7,001 nucleotides of DNA, from the NCBI GenBank assembly GCA_004212095.1, contig RXIJ01000011.1, positions 1 to 7,001 on the forward strand. The letters run 5' to 3'. A model generated the notes under the pieces. It did no database searches. It saw nothing but the letters and a program-made list of their open reading frames with translations, and had not been told where the DNA came from. Positions 1-6,025 of the stretch are shown in pieces. Both the position numbers and the translations under genes were made by a program. Source of the stretch: Methanosarcinales archaeon. Lineage in GTDB: Archaea > Halobacteriota > Methanosarcinia > Methanosarcinales > EX4572-44. Each line of letters opens with the position of its first letter. Position 1 is the first letter of the stretch.

Positions 1-921
1 AAAATCTACATCCCAGGCCACCGCGGCATGGCAGGCTCAGCCATCTGCTATAACCTCGAAGCCAGAGGCTACCATGACCTTATAACCTACACACACAGCG
101 AGCTTGACCTCACCAACCAGCAGGCTGTAAACAACTTCTTCAAAGCGGAAAGACCGGAATATGTATTTTTAGCCGCAGCAAATGTTGGCGGCATCTTGGC
201 AAACAGCACTTATCCTGCAGAGTTCATCTACGAAAACCTCATGATAGAAGCCAATGTCATCCATGCCGCATACACCTATGGCGTGAAAAAACTGCTATTC
301 CTCGGCTCATCATGCATATATCCCAGACTTGCACCGCAACCTCTGAAGGAAGAATACTTGCTCACAGGTGAACTTGAGGTCACCAACGAGGCGTATGCGG
401 TGGCAAAAATTGCAGGGATACGGATGTGCAAGCATTACAACCAGCAGTACGGGACGAACTTCATCTCGGTCATGCCAACCAACCTCTATGGTCCGAATGA
501 CAATTATGACCCCGGGACGTCCCATGTCATGGCTGCGCTCATACGCAAGTTCCATGAGGGAAAGCTGAACAATGCACCGCAGGTCGTTGTGTGGGGCACC
601 GGGACACCCAGGCGGGAGTTTTTGTATGTGGACGATATGGCAGATGCATGCGTGTATTTGATGGAAAACTATGATGCCTCGGATATTGGGGAATTTGTTA
701 ATATCGGGCTCGGAGAGGATGTTATGATTCGGGAGCTGGCTGAGCTGATCATGGAGATTGTAAGATATGGTGGGGAAATCATGTATGATACCTCCAAACC
801 CGATGGGACACCGCAAAAGTTGCTAGATGTTAGCAGGATGCGGGAGCTTGGGTGGGAAGCAAAGGTATCGCTCAGGAATGGAATTAAGCAGGCATATAAG
901 TGGTATGTGAGTAAAAAGTAA
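1..921 (+). CDS. fcl: GDP-L-fucose synthase (GDP-4-keto-6-deoxymannose epimerase/reductase), 5' end outside the window
   Basis: This cytosolic short-chain dehydrogenase epimerises and NADPH-reduces GDP-4-keto-6-deoxy-D-mannose to GDP-L-fucose, the donor for fucose in surface glycans. The frame is open from base 1, and its first codons read KIYIPGHRGMAGSA, the family's glycine-rich NADP-binding loop. The gene therefore starts upstream of the window, and the ATG at 28 is internal. Numbering from codon 1, the catalytic residues are all present: Ser103 and Cys105 in GSSCIYP, Tyr132 and Lys136 in YAVAK, and His175 in TSHV. They align with E. coli Ser107, Cys109, Tyr136, Lys140 and His179 with a constant offset of four, so only about four codons are missing. 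SVMPTNLYGP, REFLYVDDMA and SKPDGTPQKLLDV are further family signatures. The stop is TAA at 919. A gmd dehydratase gene just upstream would be the expected partner, but that is inference. GDP-colitose synthase, from the same family, is the main alternative substrate assignment. Confidence 0.95.
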   Translation, partial: KIYIPGHRGMAGSAICYNLEARGYHDLITYTHSELDLTNQQAVNNFFKAERPEYVFLAAANVGGILANSTYPAEFIYENLMIEANVIHAAYTYGVKKLLFLGSSCIYPRLAPQPLKEEYLLTGELEVTNEAYAVAKIAGIRMCKHYNQQYGTNFISVMPTNLYGPNDNYDPGTSHVMAALIRKFHEGKLNNAPQVVVWGTGTPRREFLYVDDMADACVYLMENYDASDIGEFVNIGLGEDVMIRELAELIMEIVRYGGEIMYDTSKPDGTPQKLLDVSRMRELGWEAKVSLRNGIKQAYKWYVSKK

Positions 922-1076
922 ACCAATATATACTACTCCGCAAGTATAATTTAGATCTATGGGTGACCGCCACAGAGAACACGAAGGGAGGATTTGAAGC
1001 TGTGGAAAAGGCATCTCTGTGGCAGAAAGTTACAAAAACAGACACGGTTAATATAACAATAACTGTTAAAAATTAA
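915..1076 (+). pseudogene. Possible C-terminal scrap of a lost coding region
   Basis: A stop-to-stop frame of 53 codons runs from just after a TAA at 912 to a TAA at 1074. Its second half reads plausibly as protein and ends in TDTVNITITVKN, a beta-strand-like tail of the kind seen at the ends of archaeal exported proteins. There is no ATG in frame. The only candidate start, GTG at 963, lacks a Shine-Dalgarno match. Part of the frame overlaps the 969-1023 inverted repeat, so the protein-like look may be an accident of repeat sequence. I do not recognise the family. Confidence is low. Confidence 0.25.
969..1023. repeat. Perfect 10-bp inverted repeat with 35-base spacer
   Basis: GCCACAGAGA at 969-978 is the exact reverse complement of TCTCTGTGGC at 1014-1023. 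The left arm sits in GACCGCCACAGAGAACACGA. From memory, this resembles a short non-coding motif dispersed between genes in many prokaryotes; that link has not been checked. It lies between the fucose synthase and the glycosyltransferase gene. It could fold in RNA, be a degraded palindromic repeat, or be a remnant of mobile DNA. No T-rich tract follows the right arm, so a simple terminator is not favoured. Confidence 0.55.
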
Positions 1077-1096
1077 CAGCAATTTAATATATAAAA
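1048..1096 (+). promoter_or_regulatory. Candidate TATA boxes upstream of the glycosyltransferase gene
   Basis: Two AT-rich archaeal TATA-like boxes precede the gene: TTAATATA at 1048-1055 and TTTAATATATAAA at 1083-1095. Archaeal transcription usually starts about 25 bases downstream of the box centre. The upstream box would give a leader of roughly 35-40 bases that contains the Shine-Dalgarno match at 1103. The downstream box would start transcription almost at the ATG and make a nearly leaderless mRNA. The sequence alone does not decide between them. Either way the gene can be transcribed independently of the fucose synthase gene. Confidence 0.4.
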
Positions 1097-1102
1097 ATCC
1101 CA

Positions 1103-1107
1103 GTGAT
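1103..1107 (+). promoter_or_regulatory. Ribosome binding site of the glycosyltransferase gene
   Basis: GTGAT matches five bases of the archaeal Shine-Dalgarno consensus AGGAGGTGATC and lies eight bases before the ATG at 1116. Two other ATGs nearby, at 1106 and 1111, are in other frames. This site supports 1116 as the start. Confidence 0.5.
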
Positions 1108-1115
1108 GAAATGAA

Positions 1116-1985
1116 ATGACTTCAAAACCCCTAATCTCTGTTATTGTAGCCGTATACAACGGTGCCAAAACCTTGCAACGTTGTATCGATAGTGTATCTA
1201 ATCAAACTTATCTAAATAAAGAGCTTATTATTATTGATGGAGGCTCTACAGATGGTACGATAGATATCCTAATGACCAACAACGATAAAATTGCTTACTG
1301 GAAATCAGAACCGGACGACGGTATCTATAATGCATGGAATAAGGCACTGGGCCATGCAAGTGGGGATTGGATATTATTCTTGGGATCTGACGACTATCTC
1401 TGGAGAAAGGGCGTATTTGAAGAGATGATGCCACACATGATCAAGGCGAAGTCTCAAGGTATACGGATGGTGTATGGACAGGTTGCAAGAGTAACAGAAG
1501 ATGATGAGATAAGCTGCGTTGATGGTTTTTCGTGGGAGCATACATGGAGGAGCATCATTAGAGACGGAATATGCACTTTTACACATCAAGGGATGTTTCA
1601 CCATCGCAGCCTCTTTGAACTCTACGGAAAGTTTGATGAATCTTTCAAAATCGCAGGAGATTATGAACTGCTAATCAGGGCGTTTAAGAGAGGGGGAGAT
1701 GCTTATTTTATTAACGGGTTGATTGTTACAGGAATGCAAATAGGGGGAATTACTACCAACTGTGTAAAGTTGGTTAAGGAAACTGCCAAAGCACGCCAAA
1801 ATAATCAATTGAGAATAGTTACAATACCCTGGCTCATATCTTATGCCTGGGCTATTTGCTATCCATTTTTAAATTATGTGGTTGGGGATAGAAATGCCAG
1901 ATATTTAGTTAATTTTGGAAAACGCTTGGTTATGCACCTTTCTTACAGGAAAAAAGTTGTCTTTAAACATAAGAATGATCAATGA
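1116..1985 (+). CDS. Family 2 glycosyltransferase (WcaE/WcaA-like, GT-A fold)
   Basis: This 289-residue inverting glycosyltransferase transfers a sugar from a nucleotide-activated donor to a growing glycan, probably on a lipid carrier at the cytoplasmic face of the membrane. The GT-A signatures appear in order: ISVIVAVYNG (7-16) opens the nucleotide-binding fold, DGGSTDGT (41-48) carries the donor-binding aspartates, SEPDDGIYNAWNKAL (64-78) is typical of the WcaE-like branch, and GSDD (90-93) is the metal-binding DXD equivalent. THQGMF (156-161) and AGDYELLIRAF (180-190) correspond to the acceptor and catalytic-base region. A hydrophobic stretch at about 235-257 (IPWLISYAWAICYPF) is followed by a basic tail, suggesting membrane attachment through the C-terminus. 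The codons look more A/T-rich than the fucose synthase gene upstream, which may reflect a different history. It lies between a deoxysugar synthase and an oligosaccharyltransferase, so a role in N-glycan or surface polysaccharide assembly is likely. The sugar transferred cannot be read from the sequence. Confidence 0.93.
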   Translation: MTSKPLISVIVAVYNGAKTLQRCIDSVSNQTYLNKELIIIDGGSTDGTIDILMTNNDKIAYWKSEPDDGIYNAWNKALGHASGDWILFLGSDDYLWRKGVFEEMMPHMIKAKSQGIRMVYGQVARVTEDDEISCVDGFSWEHTWRSIIRDGICTFTHQGMFHHRSLFELYGKFDESFKIAGDYELLIRAFKRGGDAYFINGLIVTGMQIGGITTNCVKLVKETAKARQNNQLRIVTIPWLISYAWAICYPFLNYVVGDRNARYLVNFGKRLVMHLSYRKKVVFKHKNDQ

Positions 1986-2003
1986 ACTGATTTAATCTTA
2001 TAT

Positions 2004-2036
2004 CTGCCTGCAGGGCAGGACATTACCAGAATGTCT
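2004..2036 (+). terminator. Two tandem hairpins after the glycosyltransferase gene
   Basis: CTGCC (2004-2008) pairs with GGCAG (2014-2018) around a five-base loop. Immediately after, GACATT (2019-2024) pairs perfectly with AATGTC (2030-2035) around another five-base loop. The pair begins 19 bases past the stop codon at 1985. Their position suits a transcript end or a 3'-stabilising structure, but no clear T-tract follows and archaeal termination usually depends on T-runs. The terminator role is therefore tentative. Confidence 0.3.
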
Positions 2037-2181
2037 ATGTTCAGAGTGGTGGGTTGATCTTAAACGAACACTGATACACCACAGTTACACAGGTTCGAAA
2101 AAGCTTGGATTGTGGCGGTGTGACGTGTGACCGAGTTGACAGGACATGGGCTAATCATCCAAAGAAGATTAAGAAAAATAA

Positions 2182-2444
2182 GATAAAGTTGGTGGAAAAA
2201 TTTTCAATTACTTGATGTGTGAAAAACCCGTTTTATCAAGTAGAATGATTGCTTTGGAGAATTTGCTTGGCGATGACACATCCTAAGTTCATAAACTCTT
2301 GAATCAAAAACATGATGAAGATAGATATATGAAAATCGTCATGGACTTCGATTGGAGAACTATTACAGATATGTACGAAGAAACTTTTAAAAAGGATGCA
2401 GAAGTAATAGGATAGAGAACTTGGTCGAATACCGAAGTATTTAA
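2182..2444 (+). pseudogene. Decayed, unrecognised small gene upstream of aglB
   Basis: From 2182 one frame reads DKVGGKIFNYLMCEKPV and on to LLGDDTS, stops once at TAA 2284, and then continues without a shift through VHKLLNQKHDEDRYMKIVMD and FDWRTITDMYEETFKKDAEVIG to TAG 2413. A shift of one base at about 2412 would extend it with IENLVEYRSI to a TAA at 2442. The composition is protein-like: mixed charged residues, amphipathic stretches and aromatic anchors, on both sides of a single stop. An ATG at 2215 could have been the start, or the frame may have begun earlier in the overlapping frame that ends KIKKNKIKLVEKFSIT. I do not recognise the family; a transposase or other accessory gene is possible. 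Chance open frames cannot be excluded. Confidence 0.4.
2209..2242. repeat. Perfect 8-bp inverted repeat, 18-base spacer
   Basis: TACTTGAT at 2209-2216 is the exact reverse complement of ATCAAGTA at 2235-2242. It spans the ATG at 2215 of the decayed reading frame, so it might have been an operator or an RNA hairpin controlling that gene. The spacing of arm centres, 26 bases, is too long for a classic compact operator. It may be chance in A/T-rich DNA. Confidence 0.35.
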
Positions 2445-2473
2445 TTCATTTATGACAAACGTGAAACACGAGG
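2438..2473 (+). promoter_or_regulatory. Candidate aglB promoter and ribosome binding site
   Basis: TATTTAAT at 2438-2445, preceded by purine-rich CCGAAG resembling a BRE, is a plausible archaeal TATA box and would start transcription near 2465-2470. GAGG at 2470-2473 lies nine bases before the TTG at 2483 and is the best Shine-Dalgarno match in the region. Together they favour the TTG start over the ATG at 2516, which has no ribosome binding site. The evidence is modest because both motifs are short. Confidence 0.35.
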
Positions 2474-2482
2474 CGTATAACA

Positions 2483-5140
2483 TTGGTTGGGAATAAAAAC
2501 AAAGAATATGTATCTATGAAGGGTGGAAAAAGAGAGAAAAGTCGTAAAAAGGAGTCTTCGAAGCCAGAACACCCAATTTCTCAACAAATTGAGCAACCCA
2601 CTGGAATCAAACACCTCTTAATTGAACGATTAAAATCAGGCGCCCCGTGTGGCGCGATGCTGTCCATAATCTTTACAATCGCTTTCTATATCAGGGCAGT
2701 GCTCCCGCATAACAGTGTATTTCTCGCAGATGGCACGGTGAGATTCGGCGGAAATGACCCTTGGTACCATATGCGTATCGTAGAGTACATACTCCACAAT
2801 TATCCACATATTCTCACCTATGACGCGTTCACAGAGTTTCCGTATGGGCACTCCCAGCACTACGGTCCCTTGTATGACCACGCGATTGCTTCCATATCGA
2901 TCGTTCTCGGATTCGGAAACCCTGATATGCATCTCGTCAATACCGTTGGGGCATATTTCCCAGCAGTTCTCGGTGCACTCGTGGTTATACCGGTGTATTT
3001 CATTGGCAAACACCTGCACAACCGTGGCACAGGGCTTCTTGCAGCACTGATCATCGCAACGCTCCCTGGACAGTTTTTATCCAGATCGCTACTTGGATTC
3101 ACTGATCATCATGCTGCGGAGACTCTATTTTCCACTGCAACTATTCTGTTTTTCATACTTGCGCTCAGAAGTGCACGTGCTCAGAACCTCTCATTAAGCG
3201 ATCTGAACCGGAACTGGCGTGCAATCAAATATCCACTTATCTATACCATTCTCGCTGGTGTTGCGTACGCAGCATATCAACTCTGCTGGACTGGTGCGCT
3301 GATGTTTGGCATGATTCTCATGGTTGCAGCAATCGCTATATATATCACTGAGCACGTCCGCGGCAATTCGGTTGAGTATATAACCATAGTCGGGGTGGTT
3401 GCATTCGGACTGGAGTTGTTCCTGATACTGCCATGGATACGTCCTGAATATGGATTTTCAGTCAATTATTCATGGCTGCATGTATTGACCTCATTGATAG
3501 TGATTGTTGCATGTATGTTGATGTATATCATATCAAAGGAGATGAAACGCAGGGAACTGAACCCATATTATTACCCCGCGGTCATGGTTGCGGTTGCAAT
3601 CATTGGGTTTGGATTGGTCAGTATAGCCTCACCTGCACTGTTTTCTACGATTACAGCCCTTCCATCATCAGTTCTATCAATAAAAGCGGGTGGTGCTGCG
3701 ACAATTGCAGAGGTATCTTCAATGCTGATGAGGGGCACACCACCGCATCTTGATATCGGTAGAGATAGTATGGTATACGGCAACTTTGGAAACTGTTTCT
3801 ATGTATCAATTCTTGGACTGCTGCTTCTTGGCTATTACGTGGTACGCAGATGGAAGCCGGAAGACATTCTCGTCCTTGTCTGGACTCTTGTAATGCTCAT
3901 TGCAATCTATGGTCAAAACCGGTTTGGCTATTACTATGCAGTGAATGTAGCGCTCTTGAGTGCATACTTTGCTACAAAAATACTTGGGGTTGCAGGTTTT
4001 GATGATATTCAAACGGTGTACAAAGAAAGCGTCAAGAAACTCAAAGATATTCCACAGTTTATAATAAAAGATGTTAAGATATGGCATGTGTTGATTGTAA
4101 TCATCACATTTGCGATCCTTATATATCCACTTGGTCCCTGTACCGCGGCATTACAACAGGCAAAGCATAGTGGTGGACCAGCTGCACCATGGTACAACTC
4201 GCTTGAATGGATGAGATATAATACACCAGACCCGGGACTCTCATACTATGGACCTTACGAACGACCTCCACAGGGAGAACCGTATCTATATCCAGACACT
4301 GCTTATGGCGTCATGTCATGGTGGGATTACGGATTCTGGATCGAAAGTATCGCAAGACGCATCCCGAATGCCAACCCATTCCAGGAAGGAATCGGTGGTG
4401 GTAAAGAGCAGCAACCTGGTGCAGCCACGTTCTTTACAGCAGATAGTGAAGACGAAGCAAATAAGATTGCAGATGAACTTGGTGTAAGATACGTGGTCAG
4501 CGATGTTGAGATGGCAACAGGCAAGTTCTATGCAATCGCCGCATGGGATGGTGTCACAGGGCAGGAATACTGGCATAAGTACTGGCAGTCGGTGCAGACA
4601 TCCGGTGGAATGCAAAATCTTCCGAGCATGACTTATTATAGTTCGATGGAGGCAAGGCTGCACACGCTTGATGGTATTGGCTTGAAGCATTATCGTCTGG
4701 TACACGAATCAATGTCGGGAAATGATGTTGGTTACAAACAGGTGTACAACTTATATACCAAGATGTATTCTGATTTTTATGAAATATACCCAGGTTTTCC
4801 AAAAAAAATTCCTGAAGAAAATACCGGTTATGTCAAAATCTTTGAATATGTGAAAGGAGCAAGAATTACAGGAAGTGCTCCATTAAACAGCACGGTAACA
4901 CTACAGGTGCCAATTCTAACAAACCAGGGGCGAACATTCGAGTATGCACAGACAACAACTGCTTCAAATGGTGCGTTCACATTCATCGTGCCGTATTCTA
5001 CAAATGGGCCAATGGTAAATGGGACTAATTTCGATACCGCACCATCTGAGCTTTATACCCTAACTATAGGAGAAGTATTACATCGCGTGCATGTGAGTGA
5101 GGAAGACGTGATGAATGCAAACATCATCAAAGTCGTGTAG
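2483..5140 (+). CDS. aglB: Oligosaccharyltransferase AglB (STT3 family, archaeal N-glycosylation)
   Basis: This integral membrane enzyme transfers a preassembled glycan from a dolichol (pyro)phosphate carrier to Asn in N-X-S/T sequons on the outer face of the membrane. The protein has 885 residues from TTG 2483, or 874 from ATG 2516. A basic cytoplasmic tail of about 55 residues precedes about 13 hydrophobic segments up to residue 552. The catalytic motifs are intact: Asp92 in GGNDPWYHMRI (first loop, metal site), DHH at 208-210 (DXD equivalent), TIAE at 407-410 (TIXE motif of loop 5) and Arg480 in GQNRFGYYY. The extracellular domain carries WWDYG at 613-617 and the DK-type motif D674-x2-M677-x3-K681-x3-I685, which together recognise the sequon. 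A beta-sandwich follows at about 785-885, with TNQGRTFEY and VPYST typical of archaeal AglB. The residue after WWDYG is Phe, where many homologues have His. Sequons at Asn802 (NST) and Asn846 (NGT) lie in the outer domain, so the enzyme may itself be glycosylated. The identification is firm; the start is not. Confidence 0.96.
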   Translation: MVGNKNKEYVSMKGGKREKSRKKESSKPEHPISQQIEQPTGIKHLLIERLKSGAPCGAMLSIIFTIAFYIRAVLPHNSVFLADGTVRFGGNDPWYHMRIVEYILHNYPHILTYDAFTEFPYGHSQHYGPLYDHAIASISIVLGFGNPDMHLVNTVGAYFPAVLGALVVIPVYFIGKHLHNRGTGLLAALIIATLPGQFLSRSLLGFTDHHAAETLFSTATILFFILALRSARAQNLSLSDLNRNWRAIKYPLIYTILAGVAYAAYQLCWTGALMFGMILMVAAIAIYITEHVRGNSVEYITIVGVVAFGLELFLILPWIRPEYGFSVNYSWLHVLTSLIVIVACMLMYIISKEMKRRELNPYYYPAVMVAVAIIGFGLVSIASPALFSTITALPSSVLSIKAGGAATIAEVSSMLMRGTPPHLDIGRDSMVYGNFGNCFYVSILGLLLLGYYVVRRWKPEDILVLVWTLVMLIAIYGQNRFGYYYAVNVALLSAYFATKILGVAGFDDIQTVYKESVKKLKDIPQFIIKDVKIWHVLIVIITFAILIYPLGPCTAALQQAKHSGGPAAPWYNSLEWMRYNTPDPGLSYYGPYERPPQGEPYLYPDTAYGVMSWWDYGFWIESIARRIPNANPFQEGIGGGKEQQPGAATFFTADSEDEANKIADELGVRYVVSDVEMATGKFYAIAAWDGVTGQEYWHKYWQSVQTSGGMQNLPSMTYYSSMEARLHTLDGIGLKHYRLVHESMSGNDVGYKQVYNLYTKMYSDFYEIYPGFPKKIPEENTGYVKIFEYVKGARITGSAPLNSTVTLQVPILTNQGRTFEYAQTTTASNGAFTFIVPYSTNGPMVNGTNFDTAPSELYTLTIGEVLHRVHVSEEDVMNANIIKVV

Positions 5141-5166
5141 AGAATTATAATAAATGAGTTTTAATA

Positions 5167-5190
5167 ATGAGATTAACAGAGGAATCTCAT
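5167..5190. terminator. Perfect 8-bp hairpin between convergent aglB and nob1
   Basis: ATGAGATT at 5167-5174 pairs exactly with AATCTCAT at 5183-5190 around the eight-base loop AACAGAGG. It lies 26 bases past the aglB stop and 44 bases past the nob1 stop on the other strand, a natural place for a shared transcription end. The flanks are A/T-rich (TTTTAATA just before the left arm). Neither side has the long T-run of a strong terminator, so it may instead stabilise mRNA 3' ends. Confidence 0.4.
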
Positions 5191-5234
5191 GTTTCTCACC
5201 ACTGCATAGGCTTGGTTTGACTATGGCACGATGT

Positions 5235-5735
5235 TTATATTTTCATATCATCTCTTATTCGTCGTCTGCGAATCGGAGAACCACACACTGGACAGGGTCC
5301 AGTTCCCTCTACTTGCCTCCTGCAACCACTACAGACCGTAATCCATCTATAGGTTTGTTTAATAGGCTTCTGGTTTATTGGTTGTATCGCAATGTCCAGT
5401 ATTTTTGCAATGTTTTGAATTCGATAGTCATCTGTTAAAATTATAGACAGAGGTTTATATTCAAGAGCTTTGGCAAGCACATCGATATCGGCAGAAGAGA
5501 GCTGTTCAAAGTCTCCACTTTCTGCTGCAACTTTTTTTATTTCTTCTATGAGTTCTTTTCTTGGTTGTTCAATAGTTATAGTTTCACTGCAGTTATCAAT
5601 ACAAAAAAGTTCGAGAAAGAGGGATGAGGATGAATCCTTGACCTCTGCAACTATCGATGGCGTGGTGATACACACATCAGAAGGTTTCACTTTAGCTAAA
5701 AAAACGCTGGTATCTGCAATGTAAAATTTTGTCAT
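5235..5735 (-). CDS. nob1: Endoribonuclease Nob1 (16S rRNA 3'-end maturation, PIN domain plus zinc ribbon)
   Basis: Nob1 cuts the precursor of 16S rRNA at its 3' end during late maturation of the small ribosomal subunit in the cytoplasm. The 166-residue protein has the usual archaeal length. The PIN nuclease domain fills roughly residues 1-120, with the acidic metal ligands visible as Asp8 (IADTSVF), Glu31 (SIVAEV), Asp83/Asp85 (SADIDVLA) and Asp102/Asp103 (LTDDYRIQN). A zinc ribbon follows, with Cys135-x2-Cys138 and Cys148-x2-Cys151, and the protein ends in a basic RRRRIR stretch suited to RNA binding. The zinc ribbon separates it from VapC-type PIN toxins, and no antitoxin gene lies next to it. 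The start ATG at 5735 gives a proper first beta strand (FYIADTSVF). It is convergent with aglB, with a 94-base gap, so the two are not co-transcribed. Confidence 0.93.
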   Translation of the reverse strand: MTKFYIADTSVFLAKVKPSDVCITTPSIVAEVKDSSSSLFLELFCIDNCSETITIEQPRKELIEEIKKVAAESGDFEQLSSADIDVLAKALEYKPLSIILTDDYRIQNIAKILDIAIQPINQKPIKQTYRWITVCSGCRRQVEGTGPCPVCGSPIRRRRIRDDMKI

Positions 5736-5760
5736 ATATTGCTGCCTTTAAGTTTGTTGT

Positions 5761-5769
5761 TATACTAAA
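5761..5769 (-). promoter_or_regulatory. Candidate nob1 TATA box
   Basis: Read on the minus strand, the sequence is TTTAGTATA, centred about 30 bases before the nob1 ATG at 5735. That would start transcription only a few bases before the start codon, a nearly leaderless mRNA. The only Shine-Dalgarno-like stretch, AAAGG about nine bases before the ATG, is weak, which fits. A second A/T-rich stretch at about 5775-5786 is an alternative box. Confidence 0.35.
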
Positions 5770-5915
5770 CCATATCTATTTTTTTAACGTACAGAGAAAT
5801 GTAAACGCAATCAAGAATTAACAACCGAACACGAATTTATGTAGGTTCATGTACTGGCATATAATCTAATCCAAACGGTCATGTCACAAGCGGCAAATCG
5901 TTATGATCTTCCACC

Positions 5916-6020
5916 ATGAATCCGGGTTTTCAAGGCACGTTGCAGCAGTTAAATACATTTAAGGAGATATTTCTGCGCGCTTCCGAAAAGCGTTTGTCTA
6001 TTTACCTGAATTTTCAATAA
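5916..6020 (+). CDS. Small unrecognised reading frame, possibly not a gene
   Basis: ATG at 5916 opens a 34-residue frame (MNPGFQGTLQQLNTFKEIFL, then ending KRLSIYLNFQ) that stops at TAA 6018, two bases before the first TTAGGCA repeat. The middle is amphipathic and helix-like. No Shine-Dalgarno match precedes it, and a hairpin falls inside it. It could be the cut-off end of an older gene interrupted by an insertion sequence, a small protein, or chance. I do not recognise it. Confidence 0.15.
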   Translation: MNPGFQGTLQQLNTFKEIFLRASEKRLSIYLNFQ

Positions 6021-6025
6021 TTTAG

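Larger units (their letters stand above)
1986..2482. other. Wide gap between glycosyltransferase and aglB: hairpins and decayed sequence
   Basis: No intact gene is visible in these 497 bases. The left part holds two adjacent hairpins (2004-2036). A perfect tandem duplication of GTGTGAC follows at 2118-2131. A 46-codon frame with no start codon runs from 2075 to the TGA at 2213. The right part (2182-2444) reads like a broken gene in two frames, and a TATA-like box for aglB sits at 2438. The GGTTCGAA at about 2092 recalls a tRNA T-loop, but no cloverleaf surrounds it. I read the stretch as decayed accessory DNA. Confidence 0.6.

Noticed and set aside
310..816. 168-codon minus-strand frame inside fcl
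   Set aside because: It runs opposite to a well-identified gene with all catalytic residues and has no recognisable motifs of its own.
28..921. GDP-fucose synthase starting at ATG 28
   Set aside because: The frame is open to base 1, and the codons before the ATG encode the family's NADP-binding loop, so this Met is internal.
2085..2125. tRNA gene suggested by GGTTCGAA
   Set aside because: No complementary T-stem, acceptor stem or anticodon arm can be drawn around it.
4316..4705. 129-codon minus-strand frame inside aglB
   Set aside because: Cysteine- and histidine-rich noise opposite the conserved WWDYG and DK-motif region of AglB.
5154..5438. 94-codon plus-strand frame after aglB
   Set aside because: It overlaps nob1 on the opposite strand, whose PIN and zinc-ribbon motifs are clear, and its composition (Ser, Thr and Tyr rich) is that of an antisense shadow.
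5470..5724. 84-codon plus-strand frame
   Set aside because: Antisense to the PIN domain of nob1, with no independent signal.
5235..5735. VapC-type toxin of a toxin-antitoxin pair
   Set aside because: The C-terminal zinc ribbon with two CxxC pairs and the absence of an adjacent antitoxin gene point to Nob1.
5978..5994. Rho-independent-style terminator (CGCTT/AAGCG with T-rich tail)
   Set aside because: The five-bp stem is weak, no gene ends just upstream on the plus strand, and this is not the usual archaeal mechanism.
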